In this document: positions 19,061 through 29,464 of the stretch, in pieces
Numbering within the stretch: position 1 is the first letter of the stretch
Layout of the letters: every line of letters begins with the position of its first letter
Source: Streptomyces venezuelae
GTDB taxonomy: Bacteria > Actinomycetota > Actinomycetes > Streptomycetales > Streptomycetaceae
Reading direction: 5' to 3'
NCBI RefSeq assembly: GCF_008642355.1
Contig: NZ_CP029193.1
Span: 1,388,001-1,452,000, forward strand
Length of the DNA: 64,000 nucleotides
The notes under the pieces: model-generated
Told to the model about the DNA's origin: nothing
The model's database searches: none
What the model saw: the letters and a program-made list of their open reading frames with translations, nothing else
Translations under genes and position numbers: made by a program

Positions 19061-20371
19061 TCAGTACGCCGAGTCCTGCTGGTCCGGCACCACCGAACCG
19101 TCCTCGCGCAGCACGGGCCCCTTGCTCCCGTCGTGCTCGTTGTACGCGGCGGTCGAGCACGGGTACGTGCCCTCCTTCCGCGGGAGCGGCTCGATGAACA
19201 TGGGGTTCACGACCCAGCGGCCGTCCGCGTTGTCGTACGCCCGGCACATGAACTCGCTCTTGTTGCGGTTCACGACGAGGTGCGCGCCCGTGGCGTCGCC
19301 GACGAACGTCACGTCCGTGTCCGCGTCGCCGCCGCCGAGGGCGATGCGGTGCCCGAAGTCCTGCTTGTCCCAGGCCTTCTTGCCCTTGATCTTGAAGATC
19401 TCCTGGTTGATCCAGCAGCGCTTGCCGTCGATGTAGGGGATGGCCTCGCCCTTGTTGACGGGGACGCCGCCGCAGCCCTGGTTCCAGGTGGTGATGCGGC
19501 CCTTGCGGTCGAGGACCGAGCGGATGGCGACCGTGTGCTCGCGGTCGACGCCGACGCTCTTCGACCACACCTCGGCGACCGGCTCGGAGCCCGCCGAGAC
19601 GATGTAGACGTCGAAGCCGGCCTTCTTGAGGGTGCGGATCAGGTCGCGCTGCTGGTCGTAGTAGCGGACGTAACCGGGGATCTCGTGCGTGCCGACGGTC
19701 TGCGTCGCGCCGATGGGCGCGGCGAGCGCCTCCTTGCGGGCCTTCGCGGCGTACGACCTCAGCTCCGGGACGGTGTGCCCGGCGAAGAGCTGCGGCACCC
19801 AGGCGTACTGCGGGACGGTGTGCCGGTGGTCCCACTCCCCCGCGAACGCGGCGGCGCCGCTCATCGTCTTCCCGTCCTCGCGGACCTCGAAGATCTCGTC
19901 GGCGCAGGCGGCGTTCCTGGAGGTGGGCAGCGGCTTGCCGACGGGCACCTTCGTGCCGCACGCCTCGGTGAGCGCGCGGTCCGCCTCGTCGGTCATCCAC
20001 TTGCTGGTGGACTTCCAGCTCTTGGGGCGCAGGATCTTGTCGTGCCGCAGCGACCAGGCGATGGTCGCGTCCGTGACGTCGTTCTTCGTGATGGTGTTGT
20101 CCCAGTCGAACGCGGCGACCGGGCGCTTGTTCCTGCCGTGACCCAGGTCCGGGTTCGCGCAGGTGCCGCGCTCGTCGATGGTCCGCTGGAGCTTGGCGCG
20201 GTTGTTCCCGTACCACTCCAGCTTCTTCGACAGCTGCGGGCAGTCGCCGCCCGTGGCACGGGAGTTCGTGGGGTGCGCGGCCGTGGCGGCGGCCGCGGGG
20301 AGTGCTGCGGGCACGGCCGCCAGGGTGGCGGCCGCGGCCAGGGTCAGCGCCAAAATGTTTCTGTTACGCAT
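19061..20371 (-). CDS. Secreted HAD-superfamily phosphatase, copy 1
   Basis: 436 residues with a signal peptide (LALTLAAAATLAAVPAALPA). HAD motif I is AAFDWDNTITKND (nucleophile Asp and general acid Asp), motif II is near YIVSAGSEPVAEV, the lysine region near GKRCWINQE, and motif III near ALGGGDADTDVTF. The overall pattern resembles secreted phosphorylcholine-phosphatase-like enzymes; the substrate is unknown. It lies 22 bases after a paralogue (20394-21707) in the same direction and is clearly similar along its whole length, so the pair arose by tandem duplication. Confidence 0.86.
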   Translation of the reverse strand: MRNRNILALTLAAAATLAAVPAALPAAAATAAHPTNSRATGGDCPQLSKKLEWYGNNRAKLQRTIDERGTCANPDLGHGRNKRPVAAFDWDNTITKNDVTDATIAWSLRHDKILRPKSWKSTSKWMTDEADRALTEACGTKVPVGKPLPTSRNAACADEIFEVREDGKTMSGAAAFAGEWDHRHTVPQYAWVPQLFAGHTVPELRSYAAKARKEALAAPIGATQTVGTHEIPGYVRYYDQQRDLIRTLKKAGFDVYIVSAGSEPVAEVWSKSVGVDREHTVAIRSVLDRKGRITTWNQGCGGVPVNKGEAIPYIDGKRCWINQEIFKIKGKKAWDKQDFGHRIALGGGDADTDVTFVGDATGAHLVVNRNKSEFMCRAYDNADGRWVVNPMFIEPLPRKEGTYPCSTAAYNEHDGSKGPVLREDGSVVPDQQDSAY

Positions 20372-20393
20372 GTGAGTGGACCGTACATCAGTC

Positions 20394-21707
20394 CTACGAG
20401 CCTGACGATGCCGTCGGCGTCCCGTACACCGTGTCCCTCTGATCGGGGATCACGGAGCCGTCCGTACGGCGCACCGGGCCCTGTCCGCCGTCCCGTTCGG
20501 TGTATCCGGTGGAGGCGCAGGGGTAGGGCTCGGCCTTCCGGCCCTTCGGCTCGATGAACATGGGGTTCACCAGCCAGCGTCCGTCACCGTTCTCGTAGGC
20601 GCGGCACATCAGTTCGTTCTTGTTGCGGTTCAGGACGAGCCTGAGGCCGGTGGCGTCGCGCAGGAAGGAGATGTCCGTGTCGGAGTCGCCCGCCGCGAAC
20701 ACCTGGCGCTTCGCCGCCGGTTGGACCTTCTCGGCCGCGGCGCCGCGCACACCGAGGATCTCCTTGTTGATCCAGCAGCGCTTGCCCTCGATGTACGTGA
20801 TCATCGAGTCGTCGCCGTCCCGTACGGTGCCGCAGCCCTTGAGGTGGGCGGTCAGCTTCCCGCGCGCGGTGACGTTGCGGATGCCGAGGGTGTGGCGGGC
20901 GTCGATGCCCACGGCACGCCCCCACACCTCGGCGACCGGCTCGGGTGAAGCGGAGACGATGTGGACGTCGAAGCCCGCCTTCTTGAGGGTGCGGATCAGG
21001 TCGCGCTGCTGGTCGTAGTAGCGCACCCAGCCGGTGACCCGGTGACTGCCGACCTTCTGCTCCGCCCCGACCGGGGCGGCGAGGTTCTCCTTGCGGGCGG
21101 CGGCCGCGAACTGCTGCACCTGGCGCGTGGACCAGCCGCGGGTGAGCTGGGCGAGCCAGGCGTACTGCGGTTCCATGCGGCGGTGGTCGAAGCCGGCGAA
21201 GGCCGCCTCGCCGGAGGTGGTGGCGCCCTCGGTGTAGACGGAGAGGATCTCGTCGGCGCAGGCGGTGTCGCGGTGGGTGGGCAGGGTGGCGCGGGTGGCC
21301 GGGCAGGCCTGGGCGAGGGTCTTGGCCGCGGTGGTGGTGAGGTAGCGGCTCGTGGTGTGCCAGTCGCCGCGCTCGGGCGTGCGGATCTTGCCGTTCCGCA
21401 GCAGCCAGAACATGGTGGCGTCGCCGATGTCGTTCTTGATGACGGTGTTGTCCCAGTCGAAGGTGGCGACGGGCTTGGTGCCGCCCTTGTGCCGCTGGGG
21501 CCCGCAGTGGCCGTACGTGTCGATCATGCGCTGGAGCCGCGCTCTGTTCTTGCCGTACCAGCCCGCGGAGACGGTGAGTGTGGGGCACTTCTCGGCCTTC
21601 GGCCGGGCGTCCTGCGTGGCTTCGGCGGTGGCCTGGACGCCGAGGAGGCCCGCCCCCGCGACGGCGAGCACGGCGGCTGCGGCGGTGCAGCGGCGCTTGA
21701 GGTTCAT
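20394..21707 (-). CDS. Secreted HAD-superfamily phosphatase, copy 2
   Basis: 437 residues from the ATG at 21707 (GGGAG seven bases upstream). Signal peptide (AAAVLAVAGAGLLGVQATA), HAD motif I ATFDWDNTVIKND, motif II HIVSASPEPVAEV and motif III FAAGDSDTDISF are intact. It shares long blocks with the next gene, for example YYDQQRDLIRTLKKAGFDV in both. Both end in a similar C-terminal block (NPMFIEP, then a Cys near the end). First gene of a probable two-gene operon. Confidence 0.86.
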   Translation of the reverse strand: MNLKRRCTAAAAVLAVAGAGLLGVQATAEATQDARPKAEKCPTLTVSAGWYGKNRARLQRMIDTYGHCGPQRHKGGTKPVATFDWDNTVIKNDIGDATMFWLLRNGKIRTPERGDWHTTSRYLTTTAAKTLAQACPATRATLPTHRDTACADEILSVYTEGATTSGEAAFAGFDHRRMEPQYAWLAQLTRGWSTRQVQQFAAAARKENLAAPVGAEQKVGSHRVTGWVRYYDQQRDLIRTLKKAGFDVHIVSASPEPVAEVWGRAVGIDARHTLGIRNVTARGKLTAHLKGCGTVRDGDDSMITYIEGKRCWINKEILGVRGAAAEKVQPAAKRQVFAAGDSDTDISFLRDATGLRLVLNRNKNELMCRAYENGDGRWLVNPMFIEPKGRKAEPYPCASTGYTERDGGQGPVRRTDGSVIPDQRDTVYGTPTASSGS

Positions 21708-21731
21708 GTACACGCTCCCATGTCTACGCAG

Positions 21732-21763
21732 GTCAGCCGGGCGTCGTGCGACGCCCGGCTGAC
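21732..21763 (-). terminator. Perfect 15-bp hairpin after the SDR operon
   Basis: GTCAGCCGGGCGTCG pairs with its exact complement around TG. It sits between the SDR stop codon and the HAD phosphatase operon start and probably ends the glnA4 operon transcript. Confidence 0.8.
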
Positions 21764-21806
21764 GGGTGGGTGGCTGCTGGGTGAACGGCGCGGACGCTGG
21801 AGGCGC

Positions 21807-22586
21807 CTACAGCGGCGTGACGTACGCCCCCGTGAGGCCACCGTCGACGAGGAAGTCCGTCGCGTTCACGAACGAGGAGTCGTCACTGGCGAGGAACGCC
21901 ACCGCGGACGCCATCTCCTCGGCCTCGGCGAAGCGGCCGACGGGGATGTGCACGAGGCGGCGGGCGGCGCGTTCGGGGTCCTTGGCGAACAGTTCCTGGA
22001 GGAGCGGCGTGTTGACCGGTCCCGGGCAGAGCGCGTTGACGCGGATGCCCTCGCGGGCGAACTGCACGCCGAGCTCGCGGGACATGGCGAGGACGCCGCC
22101 CTTGGAAGCGGTGTACGAGATCTGCGAGGTCGCCGCACCCATCCGCGCCACGAACGACGCGGTGTTGATGATGGAGCCCTTGCCCTGGCGGCGCATGTAG
22201 GGGATGGCGGCCTTGCAGCACAGGTACACGGAGGTGAGGTTGACGTCCTGGACGCGCTTCCAGGCCTCCAGGCCGGTGTCCAGGATGGAGTCGTCGTCGG
22301 GCGGCGAGATGCCCGCATTGTTGAACGCGATGTCGACGGAGCCGTAGGTGTCGAAGGCGGTCTTGAACAGGGCCTCGACCTGCTCGGCGTCGGTGACGTC
22401 GACCTTCACGAACGTCCCGCCGACCTCGTCGGCGACCGCCTTGCCCGCGGTCTCGTCGATGTCGCCGCAGACGACGTTGGCGCCCTCGGAGGCCAGGCGG
22501 CGCGCGGTGGCGAGGCCGATGCCGCTGCCGGCGCCGGTGATGACGGCGGTACGGCCCACGAGGCGGCGGCAGATGTTCTCGGTCAT
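21807..22586 (-). CDS. Short-chain dehydrogenase/reductase in glnA4 operon
   Basis: 259 residues from the ATG at 22586, with GGAGG nine bases upstream. Cofactor motif TGAGSGIGLA, NNAG, a serine and the YTASKGG (Tyr-x3-Lys) catalytic set are all present; an Asp in GDIDETAG after beta-2 suggests NAD(H). It begins five bases after the aldehyde dehydrogenase stop, so it is third in the operon glnA4-aldehyde dehydrogenase-SDR. In an ethanolamine pathway it could oxidise an alcohol or semialdehyde intermediate; this role is inferred. Confidence 0.9.
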   Translation of the reverse strand: MTENICRRLVGRTAVITGAGSGIGLATARRLASEGANVVCGDIDETAGKAVADEVGGTFVKVDVTDAEQVEALFKTAFDTYGSVDIAFNNAGISPPDDDSILDTGLEAWKRVQDVNLTSVYLCCKAAIPYMRRQGKGSIINTASFVARMGAATSQISYTASKGGVLAMSRELGVQFAREGIRVNALCPGPVNTPLLQELFAKDPERAARRLVHIPVGRFAEAEEMASAVAFLASDDSSFVNATDFLVDGGLTGAYVTPL

Positions 22587-22590
22587 GGGT

Positions 22591-23955
22591 TCAGGCCTCC
22601 GTGCTGATGAAGACGTTCTTGGTCTCGGTGAATGCGGTGAGTGCGTCGGGGCCGAGTTCACGGCCGAGCCCGGACTGCTTGTAGCCCCCGAACGGGGTCC
22701 AATAGCGCACGCTGGAGTGCGAGTTGACGGACAGGTTGCCTGCCCTGACCGCTCCGGACACGCGCAGGGCGCGGCCGACGTCACGCGTCCAGATGGAGCC
22801 CGAAAGGCCGTGGTCGGTGGCGTTGGCGAGGCGGATCGCGTCGGCCTCGTCGTCGAAGGGGATGACGACGGCGACGGGCCCGAAGACCTCCTCCGTGGCC
22901 ACCGGCGACTCGGGGTCGACGTCGGTGAGCAGGGTCGGCGGGAACCAGAAGCCGGGACCGTCGGGCGCCGTCCCGTGGATGCCGTCGCCGGGGGTGACGT
23001 AGGAGCGCACGCGGTCCAGCTGGGTCCGGGAGATCAGCGGGCCCATCTGCGTCTTCTCGTCGGACGGGTCGCCCACGACGATGGACTCGACGGCGGGCGC
23101 GACGAGCTCCAGGAACCGGTCGTACACCGGGCGCTGCACGAGGACGCGGGTGCGGGCGCAGCAGTCCTGGCCGGAGTTGTCCAGGTACGACATGGGGGCG
23201 GCGAGGGCCGCCGCTTCCACGTCGGCGTCCGCGAACACGATGTTGGGGCTCTTGCCGCCGAGTTCGAGGGTCAGGCGCTTCACGCGGTCGGCGCACCTGG
23301 CCATGATCTGTTTGCCGACGCGCGTGGAGCCGGTGAAGACGATCTTGGCGACGCCCGGGTGCTCGACGAGCGCGTCGCCCGCGACGGCGCCCTCGCCGGG
23401 CAGGACCTGGAAGAGGTCTTCGGGCAGGCCCGCTTCGAGGGCGAGTTCGGCGAGGCGGAGCGCGGTGAGCGGGGTCGTCTCGGCGGGTTTGAGGATCACC
23501 GCGTTGCCCGCAGCGAGGGCGGGGGCGGTGCCCCAGGCTGCGATCGGCATCGGGAAGTTCCAGGGGGCGATGACGCCGACGACGCCGAGGGGTTCGAGGA
23601 CGGTGACGTTCAGGCCGCCGGGGACGGGGATCTGGCGGCCGTTGAGGCGTTCCGCTCCCCCGGCGGCGTAGTCGAACAGGTCGCGGACGTTGCCGGCTTC
23701 CCAGCGGGCGTTGCCGATGAGGTGGCCCGCCTCGCGGACCTCCAACCGGGCGAGTTCCTCGATGTGTCGGTCGACGGTGACGGCGAAGCGGCGCAGGAGG
23801 CGTGCGCGGTCGGCGGGGGCGGTGGCCGCCCACTTCTCCTGGGCCCTTGCGGCCCGTGCGACGGCGGCGTCGACGTCCTGCGCGGTGGCGGCCGGGACGG
23901 ACGCGACGACCTCTTCGGTCGCCGGGTTGAGTACCTGCAGCAAGTCGTTCCTCAC
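22591..23955 (-). CDS. Aldehyde dehydrogenase in glnA4 operon
   Basis: 454 residues from a GTG at 23955 that overlaps the glnA4 stop (GTGA), so the two are translationally coupled. NAD-binding FTGSTRVGKQI, the general-base glutamate in LTLELGGKSPN and the catalytic cysteine in GQDCCARTR are present, plus the EVFGPVAVVIPF and NPATEEVVASVPAAT signatures. It should oxidise an aldehyde made from gamma-glutamylated ethanolamine or a polyamine, analogous to PuuC. Substrate inferred from the neighbours. Confidence 0.93.
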   Translation of the reverse strand: MRNDLLQVLNPATEEVVASVPAATAQDVDAAVARAARAQEKWAATAPADRARLLRRFAVTVDRHIEELARLEVREAGHLIGNARWEAGNVRDLFDYAAGGAERLNGRQIPVPGGLNVTVLEPLGVVGVIAPWNFPMPIAAWGTAPALAAGNAVILKPAETTPLTALRLAELALEAGLPEDLFQVLPGEGAVAGDALVEHPGVAKIVFTGSTRVGKQIMARCADRVKRLTLELGGKSPNIVFADADVEAAALAAPMSYLDNSGQDCCARTRVLVQRPVYDRFLELVAPAVESIVVGDPSDEKTQMGPLISRTQLDRVRSYVTPGDGIHGTAPDGPGFWFPPTLLTDVDPESPVATEEVFGPVAVVIPFDDEADAIRLANATDHGLSGSIWTRDVGRALRVSGAVRAGNLSVNSHSSVRYWTPFGGYKQSGLGRELGPDALTAFTETKNVFISTEA

Positions 23956-25322
23956 ATGCGTTCGAAGGAGCGGCGGAGCTCCCAGTCGGTCACCGCGGAG
24001 TCGAAGGCCTGCAGCTCGACCCGCGCCATGTTGCGGTAGTGCGCGACCACCTCGTCGCCGAAGGCGGCCTTGGCGATGGGGCTGTTCTCCCAGAGCTCGG
24101 CGGCCTCGCGCAGGGTGGTGGGGACGTGCTCGTACTCGCCGGTGTAGGCGTTGCCGGTGCACTCCTCGGGCAGTTCGAGCTTCTGCTCCACGCCCCACAG
24201 ACCGGCGGCGACGAGGCCCGCGACGGCGAGGTGCGGGTTGACGTCTCCGCCGGGCAGCCGGTTCTCGAACCGCATCGAGCGGCCGTGGCCGACGACACGG
24301 AGCGCGCAGGTGCGGTTGTCGTGGCCCCAGGCGGCGGCGGTCGGCGCGAACGTGCCGGGCTGGAACCGCTTGTAGGAGTTGATGTTGGGCGCGTAGAGGA
24401 GGGAGAAGTCGCGGAGCGCGGCGAGCTGGCCCGCGAGGAAGTGCCGCATGAGGGGCGACATGCCGCCGGGGTCGTCCGCGGAGCCCGCCATGACGTTGGT
24501 GCCTTCGGCGTCCTGCAGCGAGAGGTGGATGTGACAGGAGTTGCCCTCGCGCTCGTTGAACTTGGCCATGAAGGTGAGGGAGACGCCTTCCTGGGCTGCG
24601 ATCTCCTTGGCGCCGGTCTTGTAGATGGCGTGCTGGTCGCAGGTGACGAGGGCCTCGTCGTACTTGAACACGATCTCGTGCTGGCCGGGGTTGCACTCGC
24701 CCTTGGCCGACTCGACGGTGAGTCCGGCGGCGGCCATGTCGTTGCGGATGCGGCGCAGCAGGGGTTCGATGCGGCCGGTGCCGAGGACGGAGTAGTCGAT
24801 GTTGTACTGGTTGGCGGGCGTGAGGTCCTTGTACCCGGCGTCCCAGGCCTGTTCGTAGGTGTCCTTGAAGACGATGAATTCGAGCTCCGTGCCGACGTGC
24901 GCGGTGTAGCCGAGCTCCGCGAGGCGCTCCAGCTGGCGGCGCAGTATCTGCCGGGGCGCGGCGACCACGGGCGTGGAGTCGTTCCAGGCGAGGTCCGCGA
25001 TGAGCATCGCGGTGCCCTCGTTCCAGGGGACCCGGCGCAGGGTGGAGAGGTCGGCGTGCATGGCGAAGTCGCCGTATCCGCGGTCCCAGGAGGACATCGC
25101 GTAGCCGTCGACAGTGTTCATGTCGGCGTCGACGGCGAGGAGGTAGTTGCAGCCCTCCGTGCCGTGTTCCAGGACCTCGTCGAGGAAGAAGCGGGCGGCG
25201 AACCGCTTGCCCTGGAGCCGTCCCTGCATATCGGGGAAGGCCAGGACGACAGTGTCGATCTCACCGCTCGCGACGAGGGCCTTCAGCTCCTCGACGGCCA
25301 GCGGGGGTGTGCGGTCTGCCAC
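23952..25322 (-). CDS. glnA4: Glutamine synthetase-like gamma-glutamylethanolamide synthetase
   Basis: 456 residues with GS-family metal and ATP motifs (HVGTELEFIVFKD, AKGECNPGQHEIVFKY, FNEREGNSCHIHLSL, HGRSMRFENRLPGGDVNPHL). It differs from true glutamine synthetase in the substrate pocket and lacks the usual adenylylation site motif NLYDLP. Sequence and gene order fit S. coelicolor GlnA4, reported to join glutamate to ethanolamine. Divergent from its FadR-type regulator with 75 bases between. First gene of a coupled operon with an aldehyde dehydrogenase and an SDR. Confidence 0.85.
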   Translation of the reverse strand: MADRTPPLAVEELKALVASGEIDTVVLAFPDMQGRLQGKRFAARFFLDEVLEHGTEGCNYLLAVDADMNTVDGYAMSSWDRGYGDFAMHADLSTLRRVPWNEGTAMLIADLAWNDSTPVVAAPRQILRRQLERLAELGYTAHVGTELEFIVFKDTYEQAWDAGYKDLTPANQYNIDYSVLGTGRIEPLLRRIRNDMAAAGLTVESAKGECNPGQHEIVFKYDEALVTCDQHAIYKTGAKEIAAQEGVSLTFMAKFNEREGNSCHIHLSLQDAEGTNVMAGSADDPGGMSPLMRHFLAGQLAALRDFSLLYAPNINSYKRFQPGTFAPTAAAWGHDNRTCALRVVGHGRSMRFENRLPGGDVNPHLAVAGLVAAGLWGVEQKLELPEECTGNAYTGEYEHVPTTLREAAELWENSPIAKAAFGDEVVAHYRNMARVELQAFDSAVTDWELRRSFERM

Positions 25323-25397
25323 GGGAAAAGCCTCCTTGGGTCAGCCGGGAGCCATAAGGTATTGCCGAGAACCATTGCTTGGGAAGGGGGTACGGAG
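25323..25397. promoter_or_regulatory. Divergent promoter/operator region glnA4 / FadR-type regulator
   Basis: All control for both directions must lie in these 75 bases. A TAAGGT -10-like box on the plus strand and TACCTT on the minus strand overlap, and an imperfect inverted repeat (GGTATTGCCGAGAACCAT) covers the same spot. A regulator binding here would block both promoters. Assignment by inspection only. Confidence 0.4.
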
Positions 25398-26147
25398 ATG
25401 TCGCACCCGGAAGAGGGCACGGCAACGCCCGCACCGGACGACGAGCGCCTGACGGCGGTGCTGCGTCCGGTGCGGGCGGGCAACGGCTTCGAGGAGGCCC
25501 TGGAGCAGATCCTCCAGGTCGTCCGCCTCGGCCTGGTGCCCGGCGGCGAACGCCTGCCGTCGGAACGGGAGCTGGCCGACCGCCTCGGCATCAGCAGGGT
25601 CACGCTGCGCGAGGTCCTGAAGGTGCTGCAGGACCAGGGCCTGGTCGAGTCGCGGCGCGGGCGGTACGGCGGCACGTTCGTGCGGCCGCGCCCCGAGGCG
25701 CAGGGCGAGGGCGAGCTGCGGCGCCGCATCAAGGACGTCGACGTCGAGGACGCGCTGCGCTTCCGCGAGGTCCTGGAGGTCGGCGCGGCAGGCCTGTGCG
25801 CGGCGCACGGCCTGACCGGCGAACAGGCGGACCGGCTGCGCACGGCGCTGACCCGGACGCACGACGCGCCCCTCGCCGAGTACCGGCGCCAGGACACGCT
25901 GCTGCACCTCACGCTCGCCGAGCTGTGCGGGTCGCCGACGCTCACCGCGCAGTACGCGGCGGTCCGCGCGACCGTCAACGACCTCCTGGACTGCATCCCG
26001 CTGCTCGTACGGAACCTGGAGCACTCGCAGCGGCAGCACACGGCGCTCGTCGAGGCGGTGCTCGACGGGGACGCGGACGGCGCGCGGGAAATGATGCGGG
26101 AGCACTGCTCGGGGACGGCGGCGCTGCTGCGCGGGTTCCTGACGTGA
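25398..26147 (+). CDS. FadR-type GntR regulator of the ethanolamine genes
   Basis: 249 residues from the ATG at 25398. A winged HTH (FEEALEQILQVVRLGLVPGG, ERLPSERELADRLGISRVTL) leads to an FCD ligand-binding domain (DALRFREVLEVGAAGL and the helices to the C-terminus), the FadR subfamily. It faces glnA4 and precedes the permease gene, a place matching the reported regulator of ethanolamine genes in S. coelicolor (EpuRII). Ligand and operator are inferred. Confidence 0.88.
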   Translation: MSHPEEGTATPAPDDERLTAVLRPVRAGNGFEEALEQILQVVRLGLVPGGERLPSERELADRLGISRVTLREVLKVLQDQGLVESRRGRYGGTFVRPRPEAQGEGELRRRIKDVDVEDALRFREVLEVGAAGLCAAHGLTGEQADRLRTALTRTHDAPLAEYRRQDTLLHLTLAELCGSPTLTAQYAAVRATVNDLLDCIPLLVRNLEHSQRQHTALVEAVLDGDADGAREMMREHCSGTAALLRGFLT

Positions 26148-26322
26148 GGGGCGCGTCCTGAGGTGAGGGGCGTGTCCCGGCGTACGGCTGCGTGAGACGC
26201 GATTAACCGTCGCGTAACGCAGGGGTCTTGCTTTCTCGCACCCGGCACGGCAAAGGTATGCATCCGTTCCATTGAGTCACCGAGCCCGCCGAGTCGCAGT
26301 GCCGCCGCAGAGGAGCCGCGCC

Positions 26323-27774
<1,452 letters not shown>

Positions 27775-27831
27775 TCACCACGACCTGTGCACGACATCGA
27801 AGGAGAACGGCGAACGGTGAAGGAGAACGCA

Positions 27832-28521
27832 GTGACCGGCGGCAGGCCGCTGATCGGGGTCAGCACCTACCTCGACCCCTCGGTGCGCTGGGGCGTGTGG
27901 CACCTGCCCGCGGCCCTGCTGCCCGCCGGCTATCCGCGTCTCGTACGGGCGGCGGGCGGCCTCACCGCGATGGTGCCGCCGGACGATCCCGCGCACGCCG
28001 CTGAGGTCGTCGCCCGCCTGGACGGCGTGGTCGTCGCGGGCGGCCCCGACGTGGCACCCGAGCGGTACGGCGCGGCCCGCGAGGAACGCACAGGGCCCCC
28101 CGCTCCGGAGCGGGACGCCTGGGAACTGGCCCTGATCGAGGCGGCGCTGTCCTCCGGAACGCCGCTCCTCGGCATCTGCCGAGGCATGCAGCTCATGAAC
28201 GTGGCCCTCGGCGGCACCCTGATCCAGCACATGGACGGCCACACCGAGGGAATCGGCGCCTTCGGCACGCACACGGTGAAGCCGGTCCCCGGCACGCTCT
28301 ACGAGTCGATCGTCCCGGACGCGTCCACGGATGTCCCGACCTACCACCACCAGGCGGTGGACCGCCTCGGCCGGGACCTGATGGTGTCCGCGTACGCGGA
28401 GGACGGCACGATCGAAGCCGTCGAACTCCCCGGCCCGCCCTGGGCGCTCGGCGTGCAGTGGCACCCGGAGATGGGCGAGGACACCCGCGTCATGGCAGCC
28501 CTGGTCCGAGCCGCGTCCTGA
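27832..28521 (+). CDS. Class I glutamine amidotransferase-like hydrolase (gamma-glutamyl hydrolase, PuuD-like)
   Basis: 229 residues from the GTG at 27832, placed six bases after AAGGAG; further GTGs at 27787 and 27817 are possible. Nucleophile Cys is in GICRGMQLMNVALGG, and the His/Glu pair in GVQWHPEMG; TYHHQAV is also typical of the PuuD branch (gamma-glutamyl-GABA hydrolase). In this setting it should release glutamate from the oxidised gamma-glutamyl intermediate. Its 3' end overlaps the convergent APH-type gene by 32 bases. Confidence 0.88.
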   Translation: MTGGRPLIGVSTYLDPSVRWGVWHLPAALLPAGYPRLVRAAGGLTAMVPPDDPAHAAEVVARLDGVVVAGGPDVAPERYGAAREERTGPPAPERDAWELALIEAALSSGTPLLGICRGMQLMNVALGGTLIQHMDGHTEGIGAFGTHTVKPVPGTLYESIVPDASTDVPTYHHQAVDRLGRDLMVSAYAEDGTIEAVELPGPPWALGVQWHPEMGEDTRVMAALVRAAS

Positions 28522-29461
28522 GCCAGCCGACGGCCGCCGCACCCTGGGCGGCCTGGAAGGCGCGCAGGGTCGGCAGCCCCGGAGGGTCAGGCTTCAGGGA
28601 CCCTCGTACGAGATAGCCCGCGAAGGCGGCGAGCGTGGCGGTCACGCCTCGCGGATCCGCGTCGCGGCCCAGGGGGTGTGCGGCGAACAGACCCTCCGGG
28701 TCTGGCCCGCCCTGCGCCCGCACGCACGGCAGCATGAAGAGCAGGTCGGTCCAGGGGGCGGCGCGCACGGCGTGCGGCCAGTCGACGAAGACGACCCGCC
28801 CCTCGGGGGTGATCAGCATGTTGTCGGCGCGCAGGTCGGCGTGGATGAGGGTGTCCCCCGTGGCGGCCTCGGTCCAGGGGGCGGCGAGCTCGGCGAGAGC
28901 GCGGAGGTTCCGGCGCACCCACGGATCGAGCCGCTGGTCGGCGCCGTCTTCGGTGTCGGCCTCGATCAGCCGCTCCCACCCGCGGAAGCTCTCCCTCTCC
29001 GTGTCCACGACGGACAGCGCCTCGACGGGCGAGGGCGTCAGCGCGTACGACAGCTCCGTCACGGCGTCGAGCACGAGAACCAACTCATCGGCACACCAGG
29101 GCACGTGCGGCTGGCGGCCCTCGATCTCCTCGAACGCGAGGGCGACCCAGACTCCGTCGTCGTAGGACGCGAGGAGGCGGGGTGCGGGCACGTGGTCCGG
29201 CAGCACGGCGGAGTGCCGGGCCTCGGCTCTGTGCAGCTTCGGGCTGCCGGGGTTCGCCTCGGCGCTGACCGCTTTGACGAAGGCGCGTCGCCCGTCGCGG
29301 AGCCGCACGCGTGCCGCGGCACCCGGCGAGAATCCGCCGCGCTGCGTCACCGCCTCGGCCACGGGCGCGCCGAGCGCCGCCTCCAGCTCGCCCCGCACGT
29401 GCGCGGGGAGTCGCTCCCACGGGGTGCGGACCCCGGTGGCCGGGGGCGCGGTGGGGAGCAC
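28490..29461 (-). CDS. Aminoglycoside phosphotransferase-family kinase
   Basis: 323 residues. N-lobe begins with VTQRGGFSPGAAARVRLRDG, and the lysine of RRAFVKAV is the probable ATP contact. The catalytic loop LIHADLRADNML (Asp base, Asn metal ligand) and VFVDWPHA (Mg-binding Asp) are intact. Such genes in Streptomyces are usually small-molecule kinases of unknown substrate; resistance is not implied. It overlaps the end of the preceding hydrolase and lies three bases past the next gene upstream (29465), so that pair is probably one transcript. Confidence 0.85.
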   Translation of the reverse strand: MLPTAPPATGVRTPWERLPAHVRGELEAALGAPVAEAVTQRGGFSPGAAARVRLRDGRRAFVKAVSAEANPGSPKLHRAEARHSAVLPDHVPAPRLLASYDDGVWVALAFEEIEGRQPHVPWCADELVLVLDAVTELSYALTPSPVEALSVVDTERESFRGWERLIEADTEDGADQRLDPWVRRNLRALAELAAPWTEAATGDTLIHADLRADNMLITPEGRVVFVDWPHAVRAAPWTDLLFMLPCVRAQGGPDPEGLFAAHPLGRDADPRGVTATLAAFAGYLVRGSLKPDPPGLPTLRAFQAAQGAAAVGWLRTRLGPGLP

Positions 29462-29464
29462 GGC

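Noticed and set aside
24039..25397. Long N-terminal extension of the FadR-type regulator
   Set aside because: It is the antisense of glnA4; the HTH starts shortly after the ATG at 25398.
28490..29461. APH-type gene as an antibiotic resistance determinant
   Set aside because: Only the general kinase motifs are visible; no similarity to a known resistance subtype can be claimed.
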